In this document: positions 25,221-35,382 of the stretch, one piece after another
How positions within the stretch are numbered: the stretch's first letter is position 1
Layout: each line of letters begins with the position of its first letter
NCBI RefSeq assembly: GCF_017877135.1
Contig: NZ_JAGIPH010000007.1
Span: 124,001 to 188,000 of the forward strand
Source: Neorhizobium galegae
Lineage (GTDB): Bacteria; Pseudomonadota; Alphaproteobacteria; Rhizobiales; Rhizobiaceae
Direction of reading: 5' to 3'
DNA length: 64,000 nucleotides
Made by a program: the position numbers and the translations under genes
The notes under the pieces: model-generated
Seen by the model: only the letters and a program-made list of their open reading frames with translations
Told to the model about the DNA's origin: nothing
Database searches by the model: none

Positions 25221-25276
25221 GGCGAAAGGCGGTTCAGGCCGGAGAGAAGCAAGCGGCGGCGGTAAAGGCTGCCGCG

Positions 25277-26683
25277 TCAGCGCACCAGCGATGACTTGCC
25301 GCGCGACAGATAACCGCCCTGGCTTGCCTTCTCCGGCGCAAGTGCGCCGTTCTCGACAATGGTCTTTCCGCGCAGGAGAAGACGCACCGGCCAGCCGGTC
25401 AGGGCCAGCCCCTCATAGGGCGTATAATCGGCCCCGTGCTGCAGCATGTCATTGGTAAGCGTAACCTGGCGGTTCGGGTCCCAGAGGGCGATATCGGCAT
25501 CCGAGCCGATCGCGATCGTTCCCTTGCGCGGGTAAAGGCCATAAAGCTTGGCGTGGTTGGTGGAGGTGACGGCGACGAACTGGTTGATGTCGATCCGCCC
25601 CTTCATGACGCCTTCGGAAAAAAGGATCGGCAGGCGGGTCGCCACGCCCGGAATGCCGTTCGGGATCCAGCGGAAATGCCGCTTGCCCTTGTCGTTCAGC
25701 TTGCCTTGCGCATCATCGAAGCGGAACGGGCAGTGGTCGGAGGAGAAGAGGTCGAAGACACCCTGCTCAAGGCCTTCCCAGCAGGCATCCTGGCTTTCCC
25801 TGTCGCGCGGCGGCGGCGAGCAGACGAATTTCGCGCCGTCCATGCCATCCAGATCCAGATCGTCGGCCGTCAGCATCAGATATTGCGGACAGGTCTCGCC
25901 GGCAATCTTCTGGCCGCGCTGGCGGGCACGGCGGATTTCCTCCATGGCCTCGCGATTGGAGACATGGACGATGACGATCGGTACATCGACGATTTCGGCA
26001 AGCGACAGTGCCCGATGGGTGGCCTCCCGCTCGGCCGCGATCGGACGGGTGGCGGCGTGGAATTTCGGCGCAAGCTTGCCGTCCTCCTCATGGCGCCCGA
26101 TGAGGTAGCGGATGGCATCCTCGTTTTCGCAATGGACCATGACGAGAGCACCGGTGCGCCGCGCCGTATCAAGCGTGGCCAGGATCTCGTCATCGCGCAG
26201 GCGAAGGCCCTCATAGGTCATGAAGACCTTGAGGGAGGTATAGCCATCCTCCACCAGCGCCGGCAATTCCTGGCCGAGCACCTCTGGCGTCGGATCGGTG
26301 ATGACGAGGTGGAACGAGACGTCGACATGGCATTGGCCGTCCGCCTTGGCATGATAGACCTTCAGCGCCTCGCGCAGCGACTGCCCCTTCTCCTGCATGC
26401 AGAAGGCCAGAACCGTGCTGTTGCCGCCGATGGCGGCCGAGCGCGTGCCACTGTCGAAATCGTCGGCCATGACGATACCGTCGCCAGAGGGCTGGTCGAG
26501 ATGCACATGGCTGTCGATACCACCCGGCAGGACGAAAAGGCCGGTCGCGTCGATGATCTCTTCGGCATCCGTCAGATCGGCAGCCAGCGCCACAATACGG
26601 CCATCGCGAATGCCGACGTCACTGACGAACGTATCGCTTGCCGTCACGACCGTTCCGTTGCGGATCACCGTATCGAAGCGCAT
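25277..26683 (-). CDS. Dihydropyrimidinase / D-hydantoinase
   Basis: Cyclic amidohydrolase of 468 residues with the full binuclear metal centre of the dihydropyrimidinase family: His59 and His61 in DSHVHLDQP, carboxylated Lys152 in YTSLKVFMTY, His in VMVHCEN and IVHVSNREAM, and Asp in SSDHCPF. The ATG at 26683 is preceded by GAGGAGAACGAGGACC and gives the conserved start MRFDTVIRNG; the open frame continues upstream into the aminotransferase gene but is not family sequence. Last gene of the leftward operon binding protein-permease-ATPase-aminotransferase-hydrolase. Confidence 0.92.
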   Translation of the reverse strand: MRFDTVIRNGTVVTASDTFVSDVGIRDGRIVALAADLTDAEEIIDATGLFVLPGGIDSHVHLDQPSGDGIVMADDFDSGTRSAAIGGNSTVLAFCMQEKGQSLREALKVYHAKADGQCHVDVSFHLVITDPTPEVLGQELPALVEDGYTSLKVFMTYEGLRLRDDEILATLDTARRTGALVMVHCENEDAIRYLIGRHEEDGKLAPKFHAATRPIAAEREATHRALSLAEIVDVPIVIVHVSNREAMEEIRRARQRGQKIAGETCPQYLMLTADDLDLDGMDGAKFVCSPPPRDRESQDACWEGLEQGVFDLFSSDHCPFRFDDAQGKLNDKGKRHFRWIPNGIPGVATRLPILFSEGVMKGRIDINQFVAVTSTNHAKLYGLYPRKGTIAIGSDADIALWDPNRQVTLTNDMLQHGADYTPYEGLALTGWPVRLLLRGKTIVENGALAPEKASQGGYLSRGKSSLVR

Positions 26684-26703
26684 GGTCCTCGTTCTCCTCT
26701 GTC

Positions 26704-27969
26704 TCAGCTTGCTTTGGAAAGGCCGGCATCGGTCGACAGGATCCTGTCCAGCGCCGCTGTAAACCGGTCGACTTCCTCCAGCGTGTTGTAATGCACCATG
26801 GAAACCCGCAGCATGCCGCCATGGTCGGTCAAGCCGAGATATTCGGCAAGCCGGCGCGAGTGGAAATCCCCAAAGCGCATGGCGATCTGTTCTCCATCCA
26901 TCGCCTTGCACACGTCGCCGGCATCGCGGCCGTCGAAGCGGAAGGCGATGGTGGGAACGCGCATGCCGTCGCGATTGACCGGCTGGCCGACGATGCGGCA
27001 GTCGTTGCGGGAGCGCAGGTAGGTGAGCAGCCGATCCGCCAGCAGGTTTTCCTGGGCGGTGATGGCCTCGAACGCGGCCTCGATCTTCTGGCGCACCGTG
27101 CCGGTCTCGCCCGCCTTTTCGCCGAGCGCCACCAGATAATCGACAATGCCGCAGGTCGAATAGGCCAGTTCATAATTGGGATTGCCCGGCTCCAGCTTGC
27201 CCGGCACTTTGTCCTTGCCGTAGAAGTAATGGTAGAGCGTATCGAGCTCCAGCAGCAGGTCGTATTTGCCGTACATCAGCGCGTAATGCGGACCATAGGT
27301 CTTGTAGAGGCTGAACACGTAGTAATCGGCATCGAAGGCCTGCACGTCGACGGCGCGGTGCGGCGCATAGGCGACCGCATCGACGCAAAGACGTGCACCG
27401 CGCGCATGGACGAAATCGGCGATCTGGCGGATCGGGTTGATCGAACCCAGGATGTTCGACACATGCGTGACGCAGACCAGTTTGGTGCGCTCGCTCATCA
27501 GGGCAGCCAGATCGTCAAGATCGAGCGTCAGTGTCTCCTTGTTGAGCGGCCAGGTCTTCAGCGTGATGCCGGCTGCCTGCAGCCGGTCCCAGGGGCCGAT
27601 ATTGGATTCGTGGTCGCTGACGGTGATGATGATCTCGTCGCCTGGCGAAAGCTGGCTCTGCATGGCGCGCGCGAGGTTCTGCAAGAGCGCCGTGGTGGAA
27701 TTGCCGAAGACGATTTCCTCCGGGCGGGCGGCATTGACGAGGTGCATGGCCGCGGTGCGGGCTTCCATCAGCGCGCGAGCGGCATCCTGCGACACCGCGT
27801 AACTGCCGCCGATCTGGACGTTCTTTTCAATCAGGAAGCGATTGATGCGTTCGATCGCGCCGCTCAGGATCTGCGATCCGCCGGCATTGTCGAAAAAGGT
27901 CCAGCCGCGGCCAAGCCCTGGGAACTGGCTGCGCACGAAATCGAGATCCAGCGGCGAAGTGTCGGCCAT
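26704..27969 (-). CDS. Class V aminotransferase (cysteine desulfurase-like, TIGR01976 type)
   Basis: PLP enzyme of 421 residues resembling SufS/NifS but of the cysteine-desulfurase-like branch. Landmarks: FFDNAGGSQIL near the start, VSDHESNIGPWDRL, the PLP-binding Lys in FSLYKTYGPHYALMYG, and MRVPTIAFRF. The ATG at 27969 has GGGAGGA nine bases upstream. It lies between the ATPase and dihydropyrimidinase genes of one operon, so it probably handles the amino acid formed from the imported ring compound. Desulfurase, lyase or aminotransferase activity cannot be separated by eye. Confidence 0.85.
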   Translation of the reverse strand: MADTSPLDLDFVRSQFPGLGRGWTFFDNAGGSQILSGAIERINRFLIEKNVQIGGSYAVSQDAARALMEARTAAMHLVNAARPEEIVFGNSTTALLQNLARAMQSQLSPGDEIIITVSDHESNIGPWDRLQAAGITLKTWPLNKETLTLDLDDLAALMSERTKLVCVTHVSNILGSINPIRQIADFVHARGARLCVDAVAYAPHRAVDVQAFDADYYVFSLYKTYGPHYALMYGKYDLLLELDTLYHYFYGKDKVPGKLEPGNPNYELAYSTCGIVDYLVALGEKAGETGTVRQKIEAAFEAITAQENLLADRLLTYLRSRNDCRIVGQPVNRDGMRVPTIAFRFDGRDAGDVCKAMDGEQIAMRFGDFHSRRLAEYLGLTDHGGMLRVSMVHYNTLEEVDRFTAALDRILSTDAGLSKAS

Positions 27970-27998
27970 CCTAATGGTCCTCCCGGTGTTTTTCTTGT

Positions 27999-28748
27999 TC
28001 AATGATTGAGGACGGCGCGCAGGAAACCTCGCGTCCGCTCCTCCTTGGGGCTGTCGAAAATATCGCCTGGCGTTCCCGCCTCGACGAGGCGGCCGCCATC
28101 CATGAAGATCACGCGGTCCGCCACCTGGCGGGCAAAGCCCATTTCATGGGTGACCACCACCATGGTGACGCCAGTGCCGGCAAGCTTTCGCATGACATCC
28201 AGCACTTCTCCGACCATTTCCGGGTCGAGCGCAGAGGTCGGTTCATCAAACAGAAGAACCTTCGGCTCCATGGCGAGCGCGCGGGCGATGGCGACGCGCT
28301 GCTGCTGGCCGCCGGACAGCTGGCCGGGATATTTGTCCGCCTGCTCGGCAATGCCAACGCGCGCCAGGAGTTCGCGAGCCTTGCGCTCGGCCTCCGGCTC
28401 CGGCGTCCTGCGGACCCTGAGCGGCGCCAGCATGATGTTGCGCAGCACGGTCATGTGCGGAAACAGGTTGAAAGACTGGAAGACCATGCCGACTTCGGCA
28501 CGAACCTTCGCAAGCTGCGGCCCCGGACCGACGGGAATGCCGTCGACCGTGATGGTGCTGCCTGCGGAAAAGGCCTCCAGATGATTGATGCAGCGGATGA
28601 GCGTCGATTTGCCGGAGCCGGAAGGACCGATGACGCAGACCACTTCGCCCTCGGCAATATCGAGGTCGATGCCATGCAGCACGGTGAAATCGCCATAGGC
28701 CTTGGTGAGGCGGCGGATGGAAATGAGCGTGGAGCCGAGCGTGCCCAT
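27999..28748 (-). CDS. Polar amino acid ABC transporter ATP-binding protein (GlnQ/HisP-like)
   Basis: ATPase subunit of 249 residues: Walker [11 protein letters not shown]-loop [12 protein letters not shown], signature [15 protein letters not shown], Walker [20 protein letters not shown] and switch THEMGFA. The start is fixed at 28748, where TGATG joins it to the permease stop. The longer open frame upstream is out-of-frame permease sequence. It energises the permease encoded at 28748-29419. Confidence 0.92.
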   Translation of the reverse strand: MGTLGSTLISIRRLTKAYGDFTVLHGIDLDIAEGEVVCVIGPSGSGKSTLIRCINHLEAFSAGSTITVDGIPVGPGPQLAKVRAEVGMVFQSFNLFPHMTVLRNIMLAPLRVRRTPEPEAERKARELLARVGIAEQADKYPGQLSGGQQQRVAIARALAMEPKVLLFDEPTSALDPEMVGEVLDVMRKLAGTGVTMVVVTHEMGFARQVADRVIFMDGGRLVEAGTPGDIFDSPKEERTRGFLRAVLNH

Positions 28749-29419
28749 CAGCGTTTCCCCCTGGCAAAATGGCGTTCCAGCCGCGCGACGATGGCAACCA
28801 TCGGCCACAGCAGCAGCACATAAATGATGGCAGCGCCGATCAGCGGCGTCGGATTGGCGGCAAGCGCCTGCGCCTGCGTTGCCTGCTTCAGAAGGTCCGG
28901 CATGGCAACGACCGAGGCAAGGGCTGTGTCCTTCAAGACATTGATGCAATTGTTGGTGAGCGGCGGAATGACGATGCGGATCGCCTGCGGCAGGACGACA
29001 TCGACCATTGTGTGGCGGTTGGAAAGACCGAGCGCCGCGGAGGCCTCGAACTGCCCTGACGGGATCGCCTCGATGCCGGCCCGGAAAATTTCCGCCGTAT
29101 AGGCCGCCGAAACGAGCGACAGCGCCGTGACCGCCGAAACGAAAGGCGACAGTCGGATGCCGACGAAGGGCAGTGCGTAATAGACGACGATCAGCAGAAC
29201 CAGCAGCGGGATGGACCGGAAGATATCCACGTAGACCCGGATCAGGCACCGGACGACGGCGGGTGCGTAGAGCCGCGCGATGGCGAGAAAGAGCCCGCCT
29301 GCCAGCCCGACGACGATGCTGACAATGCCGATCTCGATCGTCACCAGCAGGCCGCGCAGAAGCTGCGGCAGGCTGTCGATCAGCACCCGCATGTTGAAGA
29401 AGGTATTGAGGAGGTTCAT
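28748..29419 (-). CDS. Polar amino acid ABC transporter permease (HisM/GlnP-like)
   Basis: Membrane permease of 223 residues in the histidine/glutamine/opine family. It has [39 protein letters not shown] and the coupling loop [36 protein letters not shown]. Only one permease gene is present, so it may work as a homodimer. It starts 62 bases after the binding-protein stop. Confidence 0.92.
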   Translation of the reverse strand: MNLLNTFFNMRVLIDSLPQLLRGLLVTIEIGIVSIVVGLAGGLFLAIARLYAPAVVRCLIRVYVDIFRSIPLLVLLIVVYYALPFVGIRLSPFVSAVTALSLVSAAYTAEIFRAGIEAIPSGQFEASAALGLSNRHTMVDVVLPQAIRIVIPPLTNNCINVLKDTALASVVAMPDLLKQATQAQALAANPTPLIGAAIIYVLLLWPMVAIVARLERHFARGKR

Positions 29420-29481
29420 GCCGCAAAGGCTCCGTGAGGCGGATCCGGCGGGGTTTTGCCCGCCGGAGACTGCATTCAGCC

Positions 29482-30279
29482 TTACTTGCCCTTCGGCATG
29501 TCGAGCACGGTCACGGTCGAGGTCGTATCCTCGGCCTTGGCACCGAACCAGGTTTCATGCAGCTTGGCGATGTAGCCTTCCTTCTTCAGCGTCGTGATGA
29601 CAGCATTGACTTCGGTCGCGAGCGGATCGCCCTTGTTGAACATGATCGAGTATTTCTCACCCGTCGGGATGCGCTCGACAACCTTCAGCTCCGGCTTGTC
29701 CTTGACGTAATAGAGAAGTGCCGGAATATCGGAGATGTAGCCGTCGATGCGGCCGGCAACGAGATCGAGCATGGCGGGCGACAGGCCCTCGAAGCGGCGG
29801 ATGTCGCCGAGCTTGTACTCGCCCTTGTGGGCTTCCGCCCAGATATCGCCGGTGGAGGCGGTATCAACGCCCACTGTCTTGCCGGCCATGTCCTTGAGGC
29901 CCGAAATGCCGGATTTCGCCGTCACGGTCAAAGACTGGTCGCTGTCATAATAGGGCTGGGCAAAGGAAACCGATTCCAGGCGCTTTGGCGTGATGGTGAT
30001 GGACGACACGGCCATGTTGATGCGGCCGGACTGGACGGCGGGAAACAGGCCGCTGAACGGCGTGTTGACGAATTCCACCGTCTTGCCGAGACGCTTTGCG
30101 ATTTCCTTGACGAGATCGACCTCGAAGCCCGTCACCTTGCCGCTGGCGTCCTCGAACTCCCAGGGAACGTTGCCGATATTGGCGCCGACGGAAAGATCCG
30201 CCGCGTGGGCGCCGGCGGCACCAAGCGCTGCAAGCAGGGCGGTGAACAATGTGGTCTTGAATGCAGATGCACGCGTCAT
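29482..30279 (-). CDS. Polar amino acid-type periplasmic binding protein (SBP_bac_3)
   Basis: Periplasmic receptor of 265 residues. Signal peptide [20 protein letters not shown] to about residue 26 ([11 protein letters not shown]). Family landmarks: [56 protein letters not shown] and [12 protein letters not shown], given as regions. The ATG at 30279 has AAGGGGA five bases upstream; an in-frame start at 30312 is less likely. First gene of an operon whose upstream gap holds the FadR-type operator at 30326-30340. Confidence 0.9.
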   Translation of the reverse strand: MTRASAFKTTLFTALLAALGAAGAHAADLSVGANIGNVPWEFEDASGKVTGFEVDLVKEIAKRLGKTVEFVNTPFSGLFPAVQSGRINMAVSSITITPKRLESVSFAQPYYDSDQSLTVTAKSGISGLKDMAGKTVGVDTASTGDIWAEAHKGEYKLGDIRRFEGLSPAMLDLVAGRIDGYISDIPALLYYVKDKPELKVVERIPTGEKYSIMFNKGDPLATEVNAVITTLKKEGYIAKLHETWFGAKAEDTTSTVTVLDMPKGK

Positions 30280-30325
30280 GAGGTTCCCCTTGTTTTTTGA
30301 GCACGACTTCATCAGTATTGGTCCA

Positions 30326-30340
30326 ACTGGTCAGACCAGT
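30326..30340. promoter_or_regulatory. FadR/PdhR-type GntR operator
   Basis: ACTGGTCAGACCAGT is a perfect 15-bp palindrome (seven bases, a central A, seven bases) containing TGGTCAGACCA, the core known for FadR/PdhR/LldR-type GntR regulators. TTGGTCCAA just to its left (30318-30326) may be a second site. It lies between the divergent binding-protein operon and a FadR-type regulator gene, so autoregulation and control of the uptake operon are both expected. Confidence 0.75.
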
Positions 30341-30434
30341 AAGGCCAAAAAAGCATGCCGCTTTGCGCTTGGCAAGGTGGTGTGCAAAAAAATAGATTGG
30401 CCGTGCCAAGACGCGGGACCGGAGAAGAGACCCA

Positions 30435-31133
30435 ATGCTCAACAAGACGCTCGTTCCCCAATCGGTGGCCCGCGAGATCCAGACGATGATCCAGAAGGGC
30501 GTGCTGAAGCCGGGCGACAAAGTGCCTTCTCAGCGGGAGTTTGCGCAGAAATTCGGCATCAGCCGCGCCTCGCTCCGGGAGGCCTTGTTGACACTCGAAA
30601 CGCTTGGCCTCATCAAGACCGAGGCGGGGCGGGGCAGTTTCATTTCCAGCCCGTCCTCCGGCATGAACGGCAATTCGGGACACATGGCGCCGTGGCGCTA
30701 CTCCGACAGCTATTCGGTGTTTGACGTCTTCCAGACCCGCATCCTGCTGGAGGGCGAGATTGCCCGTCTCTCGGCCGGACGGTTGACGCAGCTGCAGCTG
30801 GAAAAGATGGAAACCGCCACCCGCACGATGGAAGAATGCTGGAGCAGCCAGGATCTTCTGGCCAATGTCGAGGCGGACCTGGAGTTTCACGCCATCATCG
30901 TCTCAGCCTGCTCCAACGCCATGCTGAAGGCGCTCTACCAGACGGTGCGGGATCAGGTGACGGAAACGCAACGCCAGCCCATCCCCATCACCGATCCGAA
31001 GCGCATGAGCGAATCGATTGCCGAGCATCGCCGGATCATTGCGGCCTTGAGCGCAAACGACGCCGGTGCCGCCCGCCAGGAAATGGAAAACCATATCCGC
31101 AACACCGCCCGCTGCGCCGGACTTCTGCCGTAA
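30435..31133 (+). CDS. FadR-subfamily GntR transcriptional regulator
   Basis: A 232-residue regulator. Winged helix: VAREIQTMIQKGVLKPGDKV, then FAQKFGISRASLREALLTLETLGLIKTEAGRGSFI (as a region); the C-terminal FCD domain has FHAIIVSACSNAMLKALY and EHRRIIAALSANDAGAA. The KPGDKVPSQREFA wording is typical of the FadR/PdhR group, which agrees with the TGGTCAGACCA palindrome upstream. It is divergent from the amino-acid uptake/hydantoinase operon and is its likely repressor. Confidence 0.92.
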   Translation: MLNKTLVPQSVAREIQTMIQKGVLKPGDKVPSQREFAQKFGISRASLREALLTLETLGLIKTEAGRGSFISSPSSGMNGNSGHMAPWRYSDSYSVFDVFQTRILLEGEIARLSAGRLTQLQLEKMETATRTMEECWSSQDLLANVEADLEFHAIIVSACSNAMLKALYQTVRDQVTETQRQPIPITDPKRMSESIAEHRRIIAALSANDAGAARQEMENHIRNTARCAGLLP

Positions 31134-31265
31134 GGAAACGGGAGACGCGTCGCCACGGTGAAAAAGAAGCGGAAGACGGCGCGATGTCGACTCAAATGAG
31201 CAGCCGGCGTGTGGCGCTTGGCGGCGTGCCAGACAAAATAATTTATTCTGCATTGTTGGAAAATT

Positions 31266-31282
31266 AGGAATTGTAAATTCCT
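31266..31282. promoter_or_regulatory. MurR-type operator upstream of the HAD/sugar ABC operon
   Basis: AGGAATTGTAAATTCCT: perfect 7-bp arms around GTA. The outer arms AGGAAT and ATTCCT are the same as in the murQ-proximal repeat (39407-39423), and the murA/murR gap has a close variant (37120-37134). A TTGACA at 31290-31295, 7 bases away, may be the -35 box of the promoter it controls, with GATACT at 31315-31320 as a weak -10. Confidence 0.65.
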
Positions 31283-31352
31283 CTGCAATTTGACACTCTC
31301 TCAGCAAGCGTCGGGATACTGTTGCCGCGCTCTGGGAGAAGGGCTGGTCATT

Positions 31353-31985
31353 GTGCAGGATGAGCAGAGTGCGACCGCAACGTCACCGCGACGGAAACTA
31401 TTGGTTTTCGATGTGGGAGGCGTGTTTGTCGATCTCGACCCGGATGCTCGCAACGCCATCCTGACATCGAGCAAGCGATGGGATCCCGGCCTGCCGGTGC
31501 CGGCAGCAATCCGAGAGTTGAACACGGACTTTCGTCTCGGCCGGATCGATGACGCAGTCTATGTGGATCGCGCCGCACAGTTTTACGGCCTGTCGCATCA
31601 TGATGTGTACCGCGCCGAAACCTCTTTGCTGAAAGGCGTGCTGCAGCCGATGGCAGCGCTGGTGCCGACCCTTCGGGCGCAGCATCGGGTCGTCTGCCTC
31701 TCCAATACCCAGGCCATTCACTGGCGCCACATCCTTGATCACATGCTCGGCGCCGATTTCTTCGATGCCTGCTATCTCTCGCACGAGATGGGCCTGGAAA
31801 AGCCCGACCCCGCCATCTACCGAAAGCTGGCTGAGGACGAGAACGTGGGCGGGAACGACATCGTTTTCGTCGACGACACGGCGGAAAACATCGAGGCGGC
31901 GCTCGCTCTCGGCTGGCCGCACAGCATTCATCACGTCACACCCGACCAGACCATCGCAACCATCAAGCGGCTGCTCGACTGTTGA
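31353..31985 (+). CDS. HAD family hydrolase
   Basis: Haloacid dehalogenase-like phosphatase of 210 residues. Motif I is LLVFDVGGVFVDLD, motif II LSNT, motif III the Lys of GLEKPDP, and motif IV FVDDTAENI, in the YihX-like (GGV) subgroup that removes phosphate from sugar phosphates. There is no ATG near the domain; the GTG at 31353, with GAGAAGG about ten bases upstream, gives a natural start, whereas a longer TTG start at 31290 would fall in the putative -35 box. It lies 47 bases before the sugar ABC ATPase and downstream of the MurR-type repeat, so it may dephosphorylate a salvage sugar. Confidence 0.8.
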   Translation: MQDEQSATATSPRRKLLVFDVGGVFVDLDPDARNAILTSSKRWDPGLPVPAAIRELNTDFRLGRIDDAVYVDRAAQFYGLSHHDVYRAETSLLKGVLQPMAALVPTLRAQHRVVCLSNTQAIHWRHILDHMLGADFFDACYLSHEMGLEKPDPAIYRKLAEDENVGGNDIVFVDDTAENIEAALALGWPHSIHHVTPDQTIATIKRLLDC

Positions 31986-32032
31986 TGCAGCGCATCGACC
32001 GGCAACCAGACGTATAGCGGAGTTGAACGACA

Positions 32033-33103
<1,071 letters not shown>

Positions 33104-33147
33104 TGTCACTGAAACCTTGTCGACAAAACACAAGAAAAGAGGAACCG

Positions 33148-34389
33148 ATGAAAAACATACTGCTGGGAGCAACCCTTGCCCTTTCCACCCTGCTTGGACC
33201 GTCCCTATCCTTTGCAACCGATCTGACATTCTGGACCTGGCGCCAGGAGGACAAGGCGGAATACGAAAAGCTGTTTGCGGATTTTTCCAAGGTCAATCCG
33301 GGCGTCTCGATCAAGTTCGAGGCGTTTGAGGCCACAAGCTACAACACGGTCCTGTCGACGGCACTTGCTGGCGGCAAAGGACCGGACCTGATGATGACGC
33401 GCACCTATGGCGGCATGGAGAGCCTGGCAGGCGCCGGCTACCTGATGCCGCTCGACAAGACGAAAGTGCCGGCCATCAGCGGTTTTTCGGAGGCGGCTCT
33501 TGCCTCGGAGACCATGCGCTCCGACAAGGTGCTCTATGCCATCCCGGCGGCAAGCCAGACCATGCTCGTGGTCTACAACAAGGAGATCTTCGAGAAGAAC
33601 GGCATCAGCGAGCCGAAAAGCTGGGATGAGCTGATTGCAGCCTGCGAAAAGTTGAAGGCGGCAGGTCTCATGCCCTTTGCCAATGGTACGGCAACGGCCT
33701 GGCAGAACGAGACCATCGTCTCGGCGCTCACCTCCTCCATCATGGGCAAGGCCTTCTACGCCGATCTGATGGCTGGCAAAACCGACTTCAACGATCCGCG
33801 CTTCGTGACGGCCCTTGGCAAGCTGAAGGAAATCTCTGCCTATTTCCCCGAGGGCTTTGTCGGGCTCGATTACGCCTCTGCCCAGCAGCTGTTCACGTCC
33901 GGAATGGCCGGCATGTTTGCCGGCGGCTCGTTCGAGATTGCCAATTTTGCCAAGCAGAACAAGGATCTGAAGCTTGGCGTGTTTGCCGCGCCCGGTCTGA
34001 AGGCGGAAGATGAAAAGCTTGTCGGCCTGTTCTACGATTCCGGCTTTGGCGCCAATGCCAAGACGAAGGATCCCGAGGCTGCGCTGAAGTTCCTCAACTA
34101 TGCCGCAAGCAAGGCCTTCGGCCAACCGTTTGCCAATAATCTCAACAACGTCTCGGCAGTGCCGGGCGTGACCTTCGAAAGCCCGCTTCTGGCAAAGGTC
34201 GCCGAGCTGAACCAGCACTCGATCGCCTATATGACGCTCGTCAACTTCCGCTATGGCGAGCCGACGGGCTCCAACCTGATCCAGGCCGGCGTGCAAAAAC
34301 TCCTCAACGGTCAGGCAACGCCCGCCGAGGTCGGCAAGTCGATGACGGATGGTCTTTCCGCCTGGTACGCGCCGTTCAAGAAGAAGTGA
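33148..34389 (+). CDS. Sugar ABC transporter substrate-binding protein
   Basis: CUT1-type periplasmic receptor of 413 residues (SBP_bac_1). Signal peptide MKNILLGATLALSTLLGPSL, cleaved near FATDLTFWTW. The ATG at 33148 follows AGAGGAACCG, so it is preferred over one at 33103. Landmarks: FWTWRQEDKAEYEKLFADF, TYGGMESLAGAGYLMPLD, GITLV-style hinge VVYNKEIFEKNGI and FTSGMAGMFAGGSFEIANF. The binding of a GlcNAc- or MurNAc-type sugar is inferred only from the shared operator and the neighbouring murR. Confidence 0.9.
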   Translation: MKNILLGATLALSTLLGPSLSFATDLTFWTWRQEDKAEYEKLFADFSKVNPGVSIKFEAFEATSYNTVLSTALAGGKGPDLMMTRTYGGMESLAGAGYLMPLDKTKVPAISGFSEAALASETMRSDKVLYAIPAASQTMLVVYNKEIFEKNGISEPKSWDELIAACEKLKAAGLMPFANGTATAWQNETIVSALTSSIMGKAFYADLMAGKTDFNDPRFVTALGKLKEISAYFPEGFVGLDYASAQQLFTSGMAGMFAGGSFEIANFAKQNKDLKLGVFAAPGLKAEDEKLVGLFYDSGFGANAKTKDPEAALKFLNYAASKAFGQPFANNLNNVSAVPGVTFESPLLAKVAELNQHSIAYMTLVNFRYGEPTGSNLIQAGVQKLLNGQATPAEVGKSMTDGLSAWYAPFKKK

Positions 34390-34461
34390 CGGGGAGGGGC
34401 CGGGCGATATTACGTCCGGCCCCGCCTGGCTGCCGATGGTCAAGTTCTTGAAGGAAAACCG

Positions 34462-35382
34462 ATGCTGTCCAGCAAACTGACAGGACGCAACCTGTGGATC
34501 GCCGCACTGGTCGTGCCGCCGATTGCCTTCATGTCGCTGTTCCTCGTTTATCCCATCCTGTCGGCTTTCGCCTATGCCTTCTACGAGTGGAGGGGACTGG
34601 TGCGCGGTGACTTCATCTGGTTCGACAATTTCTACCGCGTTCTCTTCGAGTTTCCGTTTTCCGAGCGCACCATCAATGCGTTCAGCCACAACATTTTTGT
34701 GTTCTTTGCCCTGATGGTGCTGCAGAACGGCGTCGGTTTTCTGCTCGCCTATTGCCTCTGGCGCGAGCTGTGGGGCGCGCGCTTCCACCGTGTCGCCGTC
34801 TTCCTGCCGGTGGTTCTCTCCACCGTCATCGTCGGCCTGTTGTGGAAACTCTTCCTGCATCCGCTGTTCGGTGCAGTCAACGTATCGCTGCGCGCCATGG
34901 GGCTCGGTTTTCTCGCCCAGCCCTGGCTCGGGCAGGATTCGACCGCGCTGATGGCCATCATCGTGGCCAACGCCTGGCACATGGTCGGCTTCCCGACGCT
35001 GGTGTTTCTGGCCGGCATGCAGCGCATTCCCTCCGAAATCCTTGATGCGGTGCGCATGGAAACCGAAAGCGAATGGGTCAAGATGTCAAAGATCGTCTGG
35101 CCGCTGGTCGCACCGTCCGCCACCGTCGTCTTTACGCTGCTGTTCGTCGGGGCCTTCAACTGGTTCGAACTGCCCTATGTGATGGGAGGCATCGACGGCT
35201 CCCCGCATGGCGCGACCGATGTGCTCGGCCTTTATTTCTATCGCACGGCCTTCGGCAGCATGTCGGCTTCGGCTGAGAATTTTGGTCCGGGCAGCGCGCT
35301 TGCCGTGCTGATCTTCCTGATCATCGCCATCGTCTCCTCCGTCATCACGATCAGGCTGCGCAAGAGGGAGATCCAGCTGTGA
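34462..35382 (+). CDS. Sugar ABC transporter permease (MalF-like)
   Basis: Membrane permease of 306 residues with six or so hydrophobic segments (VVPPIAFMSLFLVYPILSAF first). The CUT1 coupling loop EILDAVRMETESEWVKMSKIVWPLVAP is visible. The ATG follows AAGGAAAACCG. Its stop overlaps the next gene (GTGA at 35379-35382). Confidence 0.92.
   Translation: MLSSKLTGRNLWIAALVVPPIAFMSLFLVYPILSAFAYAFYEWRGLVRGDFIWFDNFYRVLFEFPFSERTINAFSHNIFVFFALMVLQNGVGFLLAYCLWRELWGARFHRVAVFLPVVLSTVIVGLLWKLFLHPLFGAVNVSLRAMGLGFLAQPWLGQDSTALMAIIVANAWHMVGFPTLVFLAGMQRIPSEILDAVRMETESEWVKMSKIVWPLVAPSATVVFTLLFVGAFNWFELPYVMGGIDGSPHGATDVLGLYFYRTAFGSMSASAENFGPGSALAVLIFLIIAIVSSVITIRLRKREIQL

Noticed and set aside
25221-25276. Possible terminator between the convergent MalY and dihydropyrimidinase genes
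   Set aside because: Only a short GCGGC/GCCGC pairing without a T-run is seen, too weak to call.
25277-26911. Longer dihydropyrimidinase with 76 extra N-terminal residues
   Set aside because: The extra part overlaps the aminotransferase gene, is not family sequence, and a good ribosome site precedes the ATG at 26683.
27999-29426. A 475-codon minus-strand frame suggesting a permease-ATPase fusion
   Set aside because: The ATPase begins at 28748 after a TGATG junction; upstream codons are the permease gene read in the wrong frame.
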